A stretch of DNA of 64,000 bases, from contig NW_025408670.1 in NCBI RefSeq assembly GCF_020360975.1, positions 2,170,001-2,234,000 on the forward strand. The letters are read 5' to 3'. The stretch comes from Hirsutella rhossiliensis (Eukaryota > Ascomycota > Sordariomycetes > Hypocreales > Ophiocordycipitaceae). Of the stretch, positions 1 through 11,075 are shown in pieces (the first letter of the stretch is position 1; each line of letters begins with the position of its first letter). The notes below the pieces were generated by a model that was not told the DNA's origin, did not search any database, and saw nothing but the letters and a program-made list of their open reading frames with translations. A program made the position numbers and the translations under genes.

Positions 1-202
1 GCTCTATAAGAATCGTCCTATAAACCGTAGGGGCGGTAAAGGAGTCGTTTTTCGATATTATTATAGGAGAGGGGGTAGAAAAGTTTATTAAAAATCGGCT
101 TTTTTAGTAAGAGGGGTAAAAGGGAGCTATAAGGGATATAAGAAAGGTGCCTTTTATAGTAGCTAGAAGGTATAGGAATTCTATTCCTCTTAGGCTTATA
201 AC
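1..202 (-). mobile_element. C0: 5' leader of a Copia element (family C) running off the left edge
   Basis: Read on the minus strand, this is the leader that follows the 5' LTR in family C. It matches the segment just after the 5' LTR of C3 (37705-37900) in reverse complement, apart from RIP-type transitions. The primer-binding site lies at its right end, next to the LTR at 203. Gag and pol of this copy would lie to the left, outside the window. It forms an inverted repeat with the start of C1 (561-760), because C0 and C1 stand head to head. Confidence 0.85.
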
Positions 203-489
203 TTTTATAAAGAGAGATATAAGAAGTATATAAAAATATATAAAGGTAAAATTAAAAGTAAGGGGTTAGATAGGTAGGGTAGAGAGATTTAATTCTTATA
301 GGGGTAGTAATTATAGTAAGGGAATAATTATTATATTACCTTAATTATCCTTCTTTCCTTTATTTAACGCCTCTTTTTATACTTATTTAATATCTTAATT
401 AATAAAGAAGATCCTACTTAAAGAAGCTACTACTATCCTTTTAACTACTAAGCTTTTTATTAGTTTTTCCCCTCTTTTCTAGCCGTTAC
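203..489 (-). repeat. C0 5' LTR, inner part (split by C1)
   Basis: Minus-strand copy of the last 287 bp or so of the roughly 486-bp family-C LTR. It stops at GTTAC and resumes at 6401, so C1 was inserted into it. The two parts sum to about 480 bp when the target duplication is counted once, which agrees with the intact LTRs at 37219-37704 and 43053-43538. Confidence 0.88.
485..489. repeat. Target-site duplication of C1 (GTTAC), left copy
   Basis: GTTAC occurs here and at 6401-6405, immediately outside C1. A 5-bp duplication is normal for Copia integrases. It shows that C1 integrated as a unit into the LTR of C0. Confidence 0.85.
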
Positions 490-560
490 TATCACGTATA
501 CTATATACGTTAATTAACGCTATTACTTATATTTAATAAGCGGCTATATCTTTTTTATAA
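490..560 (+). repeat. C1 5' LTR with a large internal deletion
   Basis: Only 71 bp separate the TSD from the primer-binding site, where about 480 bp are expected. The first bases (TATCACG) resemble the LTR start TATCGCG/TGTCGCG, and the last bases (about 542-560) resemble the LTR end. The middle is missing or unrecognisable. The 3' LTR of the same element is full length, so the loss came after integration. Confidence 0.7.
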
Positions 561-576
561 TAGTTATAAGCTTAGG
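561..576 (+). promoter_or_regulatory. C1 primer-binding site (initiator-tRNA-Met half-molecule type)
   Basis: GTTATAAGCTTAGG directly follows the LTR; the better-preserved copy in C3 reads GTTATAAGCCCGGG. Undoing one TpG-to-TpA change gives GTTATGAGCCC, the complement of the anticodon stem-loop of eukaryotic initiator tRNA-Met. Drosophila copia and relatives prime from such an internal tRNA site. The tRNA identity is inferred from motif knowledge, not from this genome. Confidence 0.6.
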
Positions 577-775
577 AGGAATAGAATTCCTATACCTTCT
601 AGCTACCATAAAAAGCACCTTTCTTATATCCCTCGTAGCTTCCTTTTACCCCTCTTATTAGAAAAGCCGATTTTTACTTAACTTTTCTACCCCCCCTCTT
701 TTATAATAATAACGAAAACCGACTCCTTTACTATCCCTATAGTCTATAGGACGATTCTTATAAAGCCCTAAGATT

Positions 776-1640
776 AGGATAAGTAGGTAAAGGAGCTACG
801 GGCTTATATAGATAGAACTATCTATAATTTAATCTTCTTTAATAAGTAGGACCCTCTTAAGCCCCCTCTTTATCCTAGAGCAACGGAATTTATAGAAGGA
901 GCTTCCCTCTTCTTTAAGCTAACCTCTATATAATAAAGAGCTTTTTCTACTACTCTAGGCGACTACGAGAGTTATTATAAGGAATACCTTTATAAGATAA
1001 AGCTACTAACTACTATATATATAGCGATAACGGAATCCGTTAGTACTATAAAGCTAATTACTCTTTAAGAGGAAGAGACTCCTAAGTAATAGCTTTTAAA
1101 GCTTAAGACCTTAATAGCTCCCTTAAAGGGCTATATAACTAACCGTCTTAAGAAGACCTATATAGCCTACCTAGGAGCCTTTTTTACTAGGAACCTACTA
1201 GCTTCTTTATAGCTAGCTAAGTAAGAAGAAATCCTTAAGGAAGCTAACTAATACTTCCTTATAAAAGCTCTTTCTAGCTAATAGCTATAGGATATATCTC
1301 TATTAATAAAGCCTATTAGTAACGGTTACTTAACTATCTTTCGAGAGGCTAGCTAAGAACTAGATAAAGAGGCTACTAAAGTATAATAGTAAGTAGTCTT
1401 ATTCCTTTATAGCTAGTACTCGACCTAGACGGCTCGACCTACTGCCCCTATAGCTGCTATAGCCCCTACTACTACGGCTCCCGCTACTACTACTATAGCT
1501 ATTACTCCTTTAGCTCCTCCTCCCTTAAGAGCCTTAACGCCGTTATTAACTATAGCTACGGCCCCGGCCCTAGCTCTATATCTTACTCTAGGCCTAGCCC
1601 TGGTCCCGTTAGTTAGACCGGCCTAACTAGTCCCCTAATA
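776..1640 (+). pseudogene. C1 Gag relic
   Basis: Forward reading frame co-linear with C3 gag (37917-38770). It is rich in Leu, Lys, Glu and Ala, with helical stretches, and ends in a Pro/Ala/Thr-rich tail at about 1430-1640. Gag would form the virus-like particle in the cytoplasm. Only TAA and TAG interrupt it, at positions where C3 often has the same RIP stops. Start and end codons cannot be fixed. I call it gag from its position between primer site and protease, not from a clear domain. Confidence 0.6.
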
Positions 1641-2099
1641 GACCTTTTAGTCCGTTAGTCGAAAAATTAAGGAACTAGTCGAAATCGAACCTCGTTAATA
1701 TTAGTAATAAGGGGTAAAAGGGGGGGGTTTTTAAGTAGACCTTTTAGACTAAGATAAGGATTCCTTAAAAAAACGAACGAGGAGGAATCGACCTACTTAC
1801 TAAGTATATAAAAAGCCCTATCGGCTAGAGGACTACTAGTAGGTCTTTAAGGAAAACCGACCTAAAGGAGTTAACCCTTTAAAGAGACTATGAGAAATAG
1901 TATAATAGTCTTTTAAGGAGGACCCCTTATTATAGAAGAAGATAGACGAGATTTAGGTTACTAAGAAATAGTAACGAACGCTATTACCCTTATTTAAGCC
2001 GTAAATTTAAGGAAAAATTATTAGTATAGTAAATCCGGCCTTTATCTTCCCTATAGATTAATAAGGCTAAAACTAACCGTTAAAGCCCTCTAATTATCC

Positions 2100-5000
2100 C
2101 CTATAAAAATTAGCTATCCTTAACTCTAGTACTTCCCTTAATATCTATAATATACTATTACGATTCTAGTCCTTTAAGAAGATATAAGAGGAATATCTTA
2201 TTACTAGGGAGTTAACCGTATAGATAAAGGGATATAGAAGGGTAAATTTTATAATAAAAGTACCTAAAAGGTCTATATAAATTCTTCGACGAAAAGGGGT
2301 AGCTTTTTGCCCTTAATTTTTAACGAGCTTAATTTCCTTTACCTTCTTTAATAGAAAGGAATCTTCTAGGATATAATATCTAAGCCTACGAGGCTAGTCT
2401 AGAAGAATTAGACTATTAGGCTTATCGAGGAGAAATTCGGTTAATTTATTCTTAAATTCTAACCTATTTATAGGAAGGAACTACTTAAGAAGTTAGCTTT
2501 CCTTACTAAGAGGAATAGGTCTACTATAAAGGACCCTCTTTTAGTAGCCTAAGGAGACGGCATTCTTTAGCACGCACGACTTAGTTACCTAGGCCCCCTA
2601 GCTTTATATAAGCTAGGCTAATAATAGGGCGTACGAATAAGGGGCCTAAAGACTATCGAATACGAATACTATAGCTAAGGAAAGACTAAGAAACGAATTT
2701 CTAAACGGACCTTAATACGGCCGGACTAGCCGTATAAGGAAATTTAGGTCGACTAGACTAACGTCTCTAAGGACTAGGAAAGCTTCGTTAAGGTAATGTT
2801 TTTTATAGACGCTTTTTTAGGGATAGTTTTCCCTTATTTCTTATAGACTTACCTAAGTAAGTATAACTAGTCTACCTTCTAAGACTTCGTTAACTAAATA
2901 AAATCCTACTTTAGCTATAAGGTAAAGAAGATACGGTCTAATAGAGAGCTATTTATAAAGGATATCTTAAATTAGCTTCGAAAAAGGGGCATTTTACCCC
3001 TCTTATTAATACTAAATACCTATGCTTAGAATAAAGGGGTAGAAAGATTAAGGGGTACTATAATAGAAAGGGCCCGTATAATAAGACTTACTATAAAGCT
3101 TTTATACGACCTTTATAAGGAAGTCGTTAAGACCGCTTATTACCTTTAGAACCGGACCCCTAGGGATCCTAAGGACCCTAGGGAACTAAACTAAGGAATA
3201 GATTAGAAATCCCCCCTTAAGCTCTTTATAAAGAAAAGGGCCTCGCTAGCTTACTTTTATGCCTATAGCTATAAGGTATACGTAATAACTACCGATATAT
3301 AGCTAAAAAGGAAGAAGAAAAGAAAGCTTAATCCTAGAGCCTTTATTAGTTACCTTATTAGCTATAATTCTATAAATATCTTTTAGATCTAGATTCCTTT
3401 TCTATAAAAGGTTATTTCGACTAAGGATATAATATTCGACGAATCTAGCTTCTTTAATAGAAAGAGGGATTAATAGCCCCTCTTACTCTCTTAACGTTAG
3501 CTAATTTAAAAGATTTAAATCCCCCCTTCCTAATAGTCTTAAGAAGAGGTCTTAGATAAGGAAACAAAAAAAGAAACTAACGTTAAAGTAGTCGAGGATA
3601 ACGCTAACTTCGAAGAAGAGGAAGCAACTAGATTAAATAATCTAGACGAAGAAGGAGACTATAAGAAAGCGGTAGAGCTAAAATACGCCTACCTACCTAT
3701 GCCTCCTCCTATATAAAAAGAAGATCTAGAAGTAGCTTTTTTAGTTAGTCTTCCTATCTCGACCTTTAAGGGGGTAGGAAAGGCACCTCTCTTAAAGGAT
3801 TACCTAGCTGCCTTTTTATCCCTACTTTAAGAAGTAAAGGAAGGTATAAGGCCCGATATAGATACTAAAGAAGACTAACCTCTCCCTTATTTCGATCGTT
3901 TTTCCGACTTCTACCTAACGCTAATAGAAGACGGTTCCTACGGAGCGTTTATAGTAGGCTAGCTTTTTAAGCTACTATTAGTAAGGAAGGTATATAAAAG
4001 AGACCTCCTAGACCTACTAGTAAACTAAAAGCAGCTAGAAAGACACCCCTTTAAAGACTAGTTTTTCTAGGCCTAGAAAGACTACCTAGCCTTATATAAA
4101 GAGATAGGGTCTTTTAAAGGGGTCCTTAAGGAAAGAGTAAGAGGAAAATAGGTCCTTAGCTATAAATAGGTCTTTATATATAAAACTAATAAATATAGCT
4201 TCCTTTAAAAGTATAAGGCCTAGCTAGTTATCTATAAGAATTAATAGGAAAAAGGGGATCTACCTACTAAAGCAACTACCTTAATAAGGATATCTTTTTA
4301 GACCCTTATAGCTATAGTAGTAGAATTCGACCTCGAGCTTAAATAAATAGATATAGTTAACGCTTTTATTAACTACTTACTTAAGGAAGAAAAAGAAGTT
4401 ATCTCTATACGCCTTTTACTAAGCTTTTAATAGCTAGGAAAGGTTCTATAGCTTAGGAAAGCTCTATATAAACTACGAAGATTACCCCTTCTTTAGTAAT
4501 AGTATTTAATAGGTTCCCTTAAAGCCCTAGGCTTTAAGAAAGTCCCTTAGGAACCGTGTATAATATAAAAGGGTAAAATTATAGTCTTCTTTTATATCGA
4601 CGATATTATCTAGGCCTATCTAAAAGAGGAAGAAGCTATTACTAGGGAGGCTATATAAGGCCTATAATAAAGGTATAAGATAACTAGGCTATAGGAGCTA
4701 AAGTAGTTCCTAGGGATACGAATCCTTAGGAATAAGTCCTAATAGACTATCTAGCTTACCTAGAACGCCTATATCGATAAGGTCGCTTATAAATTCCTTC
4801 TTACTTCCCTTAATAAGAAGCTTCCCTATATACTTATTTTAAATAAAAAGCTTTTACCTAATTTATCCTTTTAAGCTAGGAAGTAAGAGAAATACTAATA
4901 TTAATAGAAGGTAGGCTCCTTACTTTTTTTAGCTATTTCTACTAAACCGGATATCTCTTTTACGGTCTCTTAGCTAGCTAGGCATAACTAGAATCCTAGC

Positions 5001-5700
5001 CCTAGGTATTAAGAAGTAGTAGATAGAGCTATCCTTTATCTCTATTTAACGAGATTATATAGTCTACGCCTAAGAGGGTAGGGAAGGAAATAAGCTACTA
5101 AAATCTTTCTTTATTTAAGCGATTTATCCTTTATAGATAATTCCTTAAATAGAAAGAGCTTATAAGGGTATATTATGTCCCTTTTTAAAGGAACTATTAC
5201 TTAGAGAGCTTTAAAGTAAGCTACCGTTATAACTTTTAGTATAAAGGTAGAGCTACTAGCTCTTTTAAAAGTATTAAAAGGAGCGAATTTCCTTAGCTAG
5301 CTATTAATATCTTTACGACTATAAATTCCGACCCTATTAGCTATAGAATATAATAATATATAAACTATACGAATTATTATAGAAAATAATAAGTTATTAA
5401 CCTAGCTATAGTATATCGATATTTACTAGTATTAGTTACGCTAAGAGGTTTAAAGGGGACTTATTTCTATCTATTAAGTTCTAATAGTATTAATAAAAGC
5501 CGATAGTCTTACGAAGCCCTTACTAAAGTAAAAGCTAGCTATCTTTTTATAGTAAATTAAGCTAAAAGACGTTTAAGAGAAGCTATCCTTAAAGGCCCGC
5601 CTTAAGAGTCTATAAGAGGAGCTAATAGTACGTACGAGAAGGTAACGTCTATAGCCGAAGAAAAGGAAGAGGATTTTCCCTTTAAAGGGCCCCCTATTTT
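2100..5700 (+). pseudogene. C1 Pol relic: protease, integrase, reverse transcriptase, RNase H
   Basis: Copia-type polyprotein. Protease-like LNSSTS at about 2118-2140 (DSG(A/T)S before RIP); GAG-pre-integrase region at about 2555-2700; integrase core from about 2745; RT with KQIDIVNAF-like residues (Gln now a stop) at about 4340-4370 and the catalytic loop FFYIDDI at 4587-4607, whose two aspartates survive here; RNase H at about 4920-5590. Domain order INT-RT-RH is diagnostic for Copia as opposed to Gypsy. Many in-frame TAA/TAG codons make it dead. Frame continuity was followed by eye, so small indels may be missed. Confidence 0.85.
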
Positions 5701-5904
5701 AATTAGGTTTTTTCCTTTTAAAGAAGGCCCCCTTTCTTATAGGACTTTTCCCTCTTTAGGCCCCTTTTCCTTAAGTAGGTCTAAAAGAGCCTAGGGACCT
5801 AAAAGGGCCCTTACTTTCCTTAAGTAAAGGGAGAAGTATAAAGCTAAGAACCTCCTCTATACGCTTACTAGCCCGAAGCTATATTAGCTATGCCCTTAAG
5901 GGGT

Positions 5905-5924
5905 AGGCTATAGCTAAGGGGGTA
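5905..5924 (+). promoter_or_regulatory. C1 polypurine tract
   Basis: The purine-rich run AAGGGGGTA ends at the first base of the 3' LTR, the expected place for the plus-strand primer of reverse transcription. The same tract precedes the 3' LTRs of C3 (43044-43052) and C2 (reverse complement at 9108-9118). Confidence 0.7.
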
Positions 5925-6400
5925 TATTGCGAAGCGTAGCTTAATTTTATAGTTCTTAGAGATATCTCTTAGTACGAGGGACCTAGGAAGCTAAAAAATA
6001 GCTTTTAAAGAAAGAGCTAAAAAGAGGTATAGAGAGGAAGGTAGGGGTATAAGGGGAAGTAAAAGTAGCGATAGCTTCCTATAGAGGTAGCGAGATATAA
6101 GATAGATATACCGGCAACGGCTAGAAAGGAGGGGAAAAACTAGTAAAAAGCTCGGTAGTTAAAAGGATATTAGTAGCTTCTTTAAGTAGGATCTTCTTTA
6201 TTAATTAAGATACTAAACGGGTATAAAGAGGAGCGTTAGATAAAGGAAAGAAGGAAAATTAAGGCAATATAATAATTACTCCCTTACCTTTATTACTACC
6301 CCTATAAGAATTAAATCTCTTTGCCCTACCTATCTAACCCCTTACTTTTAATTTTACCTTTATATAGTTTTATATACTTCTTATATCTCTCTACGCAAGA
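5925..6400 (+). repeat. C1 3' LTR
   Basis: A 476-bp LTR starting TATTGCG (TGTCGCG in C3) and ending CGCAAGA (ACGAGA in C3). It is followed directly by the TSD GTTAC. It matches the other family-C LTRs (203-489 with 6401-6598, 8622-9107, 20428-20914, 37219-37704, 43053-43538). Confidence 0.9.
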
Positions 6401-6598
6401 GTTACTAGTATATCTATCTTATCTTTCGCTACCTTTATAGGAAGCTATTACTAGTTTTACTTCCCCTCTTACCTTTACCCTCCTCTTTATACCTCCTTTT
6501 AGCTCCTTCCTTAAAACCTATTTTTTTTTTAGCTTCCTAAGTCCCTTATACTAAGGGATATCTCTAAGAACTATAAAATTAAGCTATACTTCGCGATA
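6401..6598 (-). repeat. C0 5' LTR, outer part (continuation of 203-489)
   Basis: Begins with the second GTTAC copy and continues the minus-strand LTR that stopped at 489, ending CGCGATA at 6598, the LTR start read on the minus strand. The flank ACTAT (6599-6603) should be one TSD of C0; the other lies outside the window. Confidence 0.88.
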
Positions 6599-7053
6599 AC
6601 TATAGTAGGTAAATTTAAAGTTCTTAAACCTTTTTTATTAAATTTCTTTAATCTTTTTAAAGTATAACTTTCTTAGGATATATATAGCTCTTTAACCTCT
6701 CGGTTTATTATAATATTTAGACCTAAGAAGTCTTTTATATTTCTTAAGATAGTAAAATCTAGGAATTTAGATAATTCTTTAAATAATCTTTCTTTTATTA
6801 TATATTTAAAGGGCCTTACTATAAGAAAGTCGTTACTATAAATTACTAAGGCTATACTATAGTCCTTATTTATATATACTCCTTTATCTATTAAAAGAAG
6901 AAGAAATCTAAGTTTATTTAGTATAATTTTTAAATAATTTTATTAAAGCTTAGGACTTTATTTTAAGCTATATAATACTTTCCTTAGCTTTGCTTTAATT
7001 TAACTAGTTTTATATAGGTCTAGGAATTTAGTTAATTTAATTCCTTTAGCTTT

Positions 7054-7058
7054 ATAAG
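7054..7058. repeat. Target-site duplication of S1 (ATAAG), left copy
   Basis: ATAAG flanks S1 here and at 7756-7760. The 5-bp duplication fixes the ends of the solo LTR and explains the break in K2. Confidence 0.88.
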
Positions 7059-7755
7059 TATAAGAAGGTATAAGTAATAAGCGTAGAATCGGGTAATCGA
7101 TAACGTAAACGGAAAGGTCGGTCGAAGGGGTATAGGGTAGGAATTTATCCGGAATTTATAACGAGTATATAAGGGGCCGAATAATATATTAAAAGAATAG
7201 CGTTATAAAAGATACTTGCGAACTTACTTATTCTATTTACTACTCCTAGGGAAATCCTTCGTCTTTTATAGACTATTACTCGCCTACTAGTAGACCGATT
7301 AGTTAGCTTTCTAGTATATTCTATAGTGCTTAAAAAGCTCTATCTATAGTATATCTTCCGAACTTAGTAGGTGGTCTAATTATAGCGTGATGGTTAACGT
7401 AAGACTATAGGGTTTAGTATAAGTAGTAGATTTAACTAGAATGTTCTATGCCCTACCTATTCTCGTATCGCGGATATCTTTAGAACCGCTAGGCTAAAAT
7501 AGGCAATAGGGTATCCGTTCTACTCGTAATTAAATTCTGCATTTTATATATAATTTTATTTATAAGGATAGGCTTATCCTAACCCGCCTTTCTTAGAGGA
7601 AGGTATAGATATCTAGTAGAGGTCTTTATCTTTTAAGGGTTATTCCCTTAGACTATATTATAGAGCCTCTTTTTACTAGCTTATTCTATAAAGCCTCCCT
7701 ATACCTATTATTTCTTTATAATAGTAAAATTAGAATATAAGGGTATATTCTTATA
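7059..7755 (+). repeat. S1: 697-bp solo LTR
   Basis: Starts TATAAGAAGG and ends TATTCTTATA, an inverted terminal pair that fits TG...CA after RIP. A TATA box (TATATAAG, 7166-7173) about 110 bp in suggests transcription to the right. No interior sequence, primer site or second LTR is attached, so LTR-LTR recombination presumably removed the rest. The related solo LTR S2 lies at 27707-28398. S1 is less mutated than S2 and keeps several TpG sites (about 7370-7395). No parent element is seen in the window, so Copia versus Gypsy is open. Confidence 0.87.
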
Positions 7756-8621
7756 ATAAGCTAATTTATATTTTAAATAATATTCTTTAAGAGCGTATTT
7801 TTTATAGCTTATAAGAAGATTAATATATACTTTACTATCTATATTAGTATATATAAAGGTATTTATTATATCTATTTATAAAGCTTTAAATTTATAGATA
7901 ATAGCTAAAATAAGTAGAATTCTAATAGATTTAGGTCTAGCTATAGTTAAGAAGGTATCTTAGAAATCTAAGCTATAGATCTACTTAAATCCCTATATTA
8001 TAAAATAGGCTTTATATTTTATTATATTATTTTAACTATCCTTCTTAATAGTATAGATCTAGTGGCCTCCTATAGCCTCCTTATCTTTAAGGAGGTAGGA
8101 AAATCCTAAGTTTTATATTTAATTAGCTAGATTATTTCCTTAATTATAGCTTCTTTTTAAAATACTACTTTAGGACTATTTATTACTTATTTATAGGTCT
8201 TTAGAATCTTTAGATCTTAACTTTCTATACTTACTAAAATTAACTCTTTATAATTATAGTTTAGAAATAAATTAACGTTAAGGTATTTAATATAATTAGA
8301 ATCGAACCCTTTTAGCTTCTTAGGTAATTCTACTACTATTTTACTAGTAGTAAGTATAGGATCGTTATTTAAAAACTCTTCTTTTATAAAAGGTAAGGGA
8401 CTTTTATCTATAGGTTCTTTAGTAGCTTCCTTTATAGGGATATAGCTTTATAGCTTATCTTTATTTAAAATAAAAAGAAAATTAAAGGTCTTATTATTAC
8501 TAGAATTTTCTAGATTTTCTATAAACCTTTTTTCTAGTATAGTAATATCTCTAGAAATAGTAATCTTTCTCTTAGAAAAATCCTAGATTTTATATATATT
8601 TTTTAAATAGCCTACTATTAT

Positions 8622-9107
8622 TCTTATAAAGAGAGATATAAGAAGTATATATAAAATATATAAAGGTAAAAGTAAAAGTAAGGGGTCGGATAGGTAGGGT
8701 AGAGATATTTAATTCTTATAAGAGTAGTAATTATAGTAAGGGAGTAGTTATTATATTGCCTTAATTATCCTTCTTTCTTCTATTTAACGCCCCTTTTTAT
8801 ACCTATCTAGTATCTTAATTAATAAAGAAGATCTTACTTAAAGAAGCTACTAATATCGTTTTAACTACCGAGCTTTTTACTAGTTTTTCCCCTCCTTTCT
8901 AGCTATTACTAGTATATCCGTCTTATCTCTCGCTACCTCTATAGGAAGCTATCGCTACTTTTACTTCCCCTTATACCCCTACCCTCCTTTCTATACCTCT
9001 TTTTAGCTCCTTCTTCCTTGTTTTATACTAGGTGTTTTTAGCTTCCTTAGTCCTTCTTACTAAGGGATATCTCTAAGAACTATAAAATTAAGCTACGCTT
9101 CGCGATA
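8622..9107 (-). repeat. C2 3' LTR
   Basis: Full 486-bp family-C LTR on the minus strand, followed on the right by the C2 interior (polypurine tract reversed, CCCCCTTAGC from 9110). Its left flank ATTAT (8617-8621) does not match the right flank of the partner LTR at 20914 (AAAAG). Confidence 0.92.
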
Positions 9108-9320
9108 TACCCCCTTAGCTATAGCCTGCCCTTATAGTAAGAGCATAGCTAATATAGCTTTAGGCTAGTAAGCGTATAGAGGAGGTTCTTAGCTCTATAC
9201 TTCTCCCTTTAGTCGAGGAAAGCAAGGGTCCTTTTAGGTCCCTAGGCTCTTTTAGACCTACTTAAGGAAAAGGGGCCTAAAGAGGGGAAAGTCCTATAAG
9301 AAAGGGGGCCTTCTAGAAAA
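9108..9320 (-). mobile_element. C2 interior, last 0.2 kb before the 3' LTR
   Basis: Matches the reverse complement of the sequence just before the family-C 3' LTR (C1 5700-5924; C3 42840-43052). It breaks off at TAGAAAA, where the LINE L1 begins, and resumes at about 15253. It is non-coding in family C (after the RNase H end). Confidence 0.85.
9314..9320. repeat. Probable target-site duplication of L1 (TAGAAAA), left copy
   Basis: TAGAAAA occurs at both edges of the LINE (9314-9320 and 15246-15252), and Copia sequence resumes after the second copy. LINE duplications vary in length. The AT-rich surroundings make the exact limits uncertain by a few bases. Confidence 0.6.
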
Positions 9321-9599
9321 ATATTATTATATCTTCTTAGCTAACCTTTCGAAACTAAGCCTAAAACATAGAAAAAGTATATACTTAGAACCGTTATAAA
9401 TAGCGTATTACGCCCCCCTAAGTATAGCCTTATATAGCTACTAGCGGGTATATAATATACTACTAAAGATTATAAATTAGGCGAGGTTCTCCCTTATATA
9501 GGTAGAAAACTCTTCCCTGCCCTCGCTAACTAAGGGTATATACCCCCCCCTACTAATAAGACTAAGCCTAGACCCGAATTAGGACCCTAGCCTAGATAT

Positions 9600-11075
9600 A
9601 AGGAGGGCCCCTTTAACTTTAACCCCCTTAACTTAAGGGTCGAAATATGTACCTTAGAGGCTAGGGCCTACTTAAATAAAGCTCTAAAAGGCTAACGCCT
9701 TCTAAGGACCCTAGAAGAAAGGCCTAGGACCTAAGACTAGGACTTAGAGGATATTAAGATAAAAGATAATACCTAGCCTATACTAAAGACTAGCCTCTTT
9801 AAGCCTAGCTTAGCCTTACCTTAAGCTAGCTACTTCTAGCCTAACTAGCCCTTAAAGTAAGTAAAGGGGGGAAAGAGAGCTACGCTTAGTAGCCCTATTA
9901 GCCCTATACCTATTTAACCTATATTCTAACGCTCGTAGTAGACCTAGCCCTAGCCCTAGCACCCTTTCCTTAAGGACCGGGCTTAGGGCTTCCTTTAGTA
10001 GGCCCTCTAGGCCCTTAAGGAAGCCTAAAAAATTTAACCCTTTTATAAGACCCTTATAAAAGGGCTTAAAAAAGCAGCTATAAGGATACCGGACCGCTAA
10101 CAGCCCCTATAATAGCCCCTATACTAGCCTAAGGCCGCTTAGTAGCCTAGGGCTACCTAAGGAAATCTTAAAGCGAGCTCGTAGGCTAAGGTTACTATAA
10201 AGAAGGCGCTTAAGGCCCTAGCTAAGGCCCCGGCTAAGGCCCTAGCTAAGAAGAACGTAAAAGAGGACTTCTAACTTATCCTAAAGCTAAAGAAGGAATT
10301 ACTAACGCTAACTATTAACCTTATTACGCTTTATAATAAGCTTAATAAGGCTATAAGGGAACTAGCTATATTAGCTCTATCGACCTTAAATAGAAGTAAT
10401 ATAGTTATAACGATAAAGGCCCTATATATAGTAAAGAAGCTTTTAAAGTAGCGGGAGAAGTAGTCCCTATACCTTAAGGAGCTACCTATTAAATCGGCCG
10501 ACCTTCTAACTAGCTAAACTAAGCTAGTAGCTTAGAGCGTCCCTAACTACTTAAAGACCCTTATCCTCGATATCTTTACTATAGAAGCTAAAACCTTTAG
10601 CGGGATCGATATCTTAGGGCAGCCTAGGTAGCTAGGCACCCTAGGCCTAACGTAGAAGGTAGGATCGGTTATCTTTATAGTCCCTTTAGAGGCTATAAGG
10701 GCTAAATACTAAAAAAAAGGCCTCTATATAGTAGGTTTATAGATTCGAGTTAAGGCCTATAAGGAATATACTATATATATATAGTGCTATAGGTACCTTT
10801 CCTTTAGCTATAACCCTTAGACCTACCGGCAGCCTATTAAGTATACCTTTTACCTAGAAAAGTACTTAACTAAGGACTATAACTACCTTAGCTATAAGGC
10901 TAGCTAAAGCTACTCTTACTTTAAGGTCTAATACTATAACTATAAGGGAGAGCACTTTATAACTAATAAAGTATAATATAGAGTCTATAAGGGAATAACT
11001 AATACTTAATAGCCTTAGCCCCCTTATACCTATAAGGCCCTTAAAGCCCCTTAGGCTCCCTAGGCCTAACTACGA
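9600..11075 (+). pseudogene. L1 ORF1 relic (Gag-like, zinc knuckles)
   Basis: Forward frame rich in Lys, Ala, Leu and lost Gln codons: a basic, Pro/Gln-rich N-terminal half (about 9640-10150), a Lys/Ala-rich helical stretch (about 10190-10460), and a C-terminal nucleic-acid-binding part. There, CCHC-type knuckles can be inferred at about 10780-10830 and at 10925-10985 (Cys as Tyr after TGT/TGC to TAT/TAC; the GEH spacing is still readable). ORF1 proteins of LINEs coat the RNA in the RNP. Start and stop cannot be set. Confidence 0.7.

Larger units (their letters stand above)
490..6400 (+). mobile_element. C1: forward Copia (Ty1/copia) retrotransposon, family C
   Basis: Near-complete element of about 5.9 kb: shrunken 5' LTR (490-560), primer-binding site, gag, pol in Copia order (protease, integrase, RT, RNase H), polypurine tract and full 3' LTR (5925-6400). 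It is co-linear with C3 (37219-43538) over the whole interior (5364 versus 5348 bp). RIP is heavier than in C3, and stops fall at former Gln/Trp codons, so it cannot encode protein. It lies head to head with C0, in whose LTR it is inserted. Confidence 0.92.
6599..8621 (-). pseudogene. K2: Copia pol fragment (integrase end to RT), split by solo LTR S1
   Basis: Minus-strand reading frame in two pieces, 8621-7756 and 7058-6599. From its N-terminal side: an integrase-end/linker segment with ITISRDITI (about 8560); the RT entry with NIIKYKAYFIIQGFKQIY (about 8010-7960); QIDIINTFIY (about 7882-7854); then, past S1, KVLYSLKQSPKL (about 6985-6945) and the catalytic loop now YSNDFL (6841-6820; YVDD in Copia). 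Removing S1 with one TSD copy joins the halves in the same frame. Family C differs in sequence, so K2 is a separate, very AT-rich and older Copia family. No LTR of K2 is visible. It ends at C0 on the left and C2 on the right. Confidence 0.85.

Noticed and set aside
561..576. tRNA gene remnant because of the initiator-tRNA match
   Set aside because: Only the short complementary stretch is present, at the LTR edge in several copies. It is a primer-binding site, not a tRNA gene.
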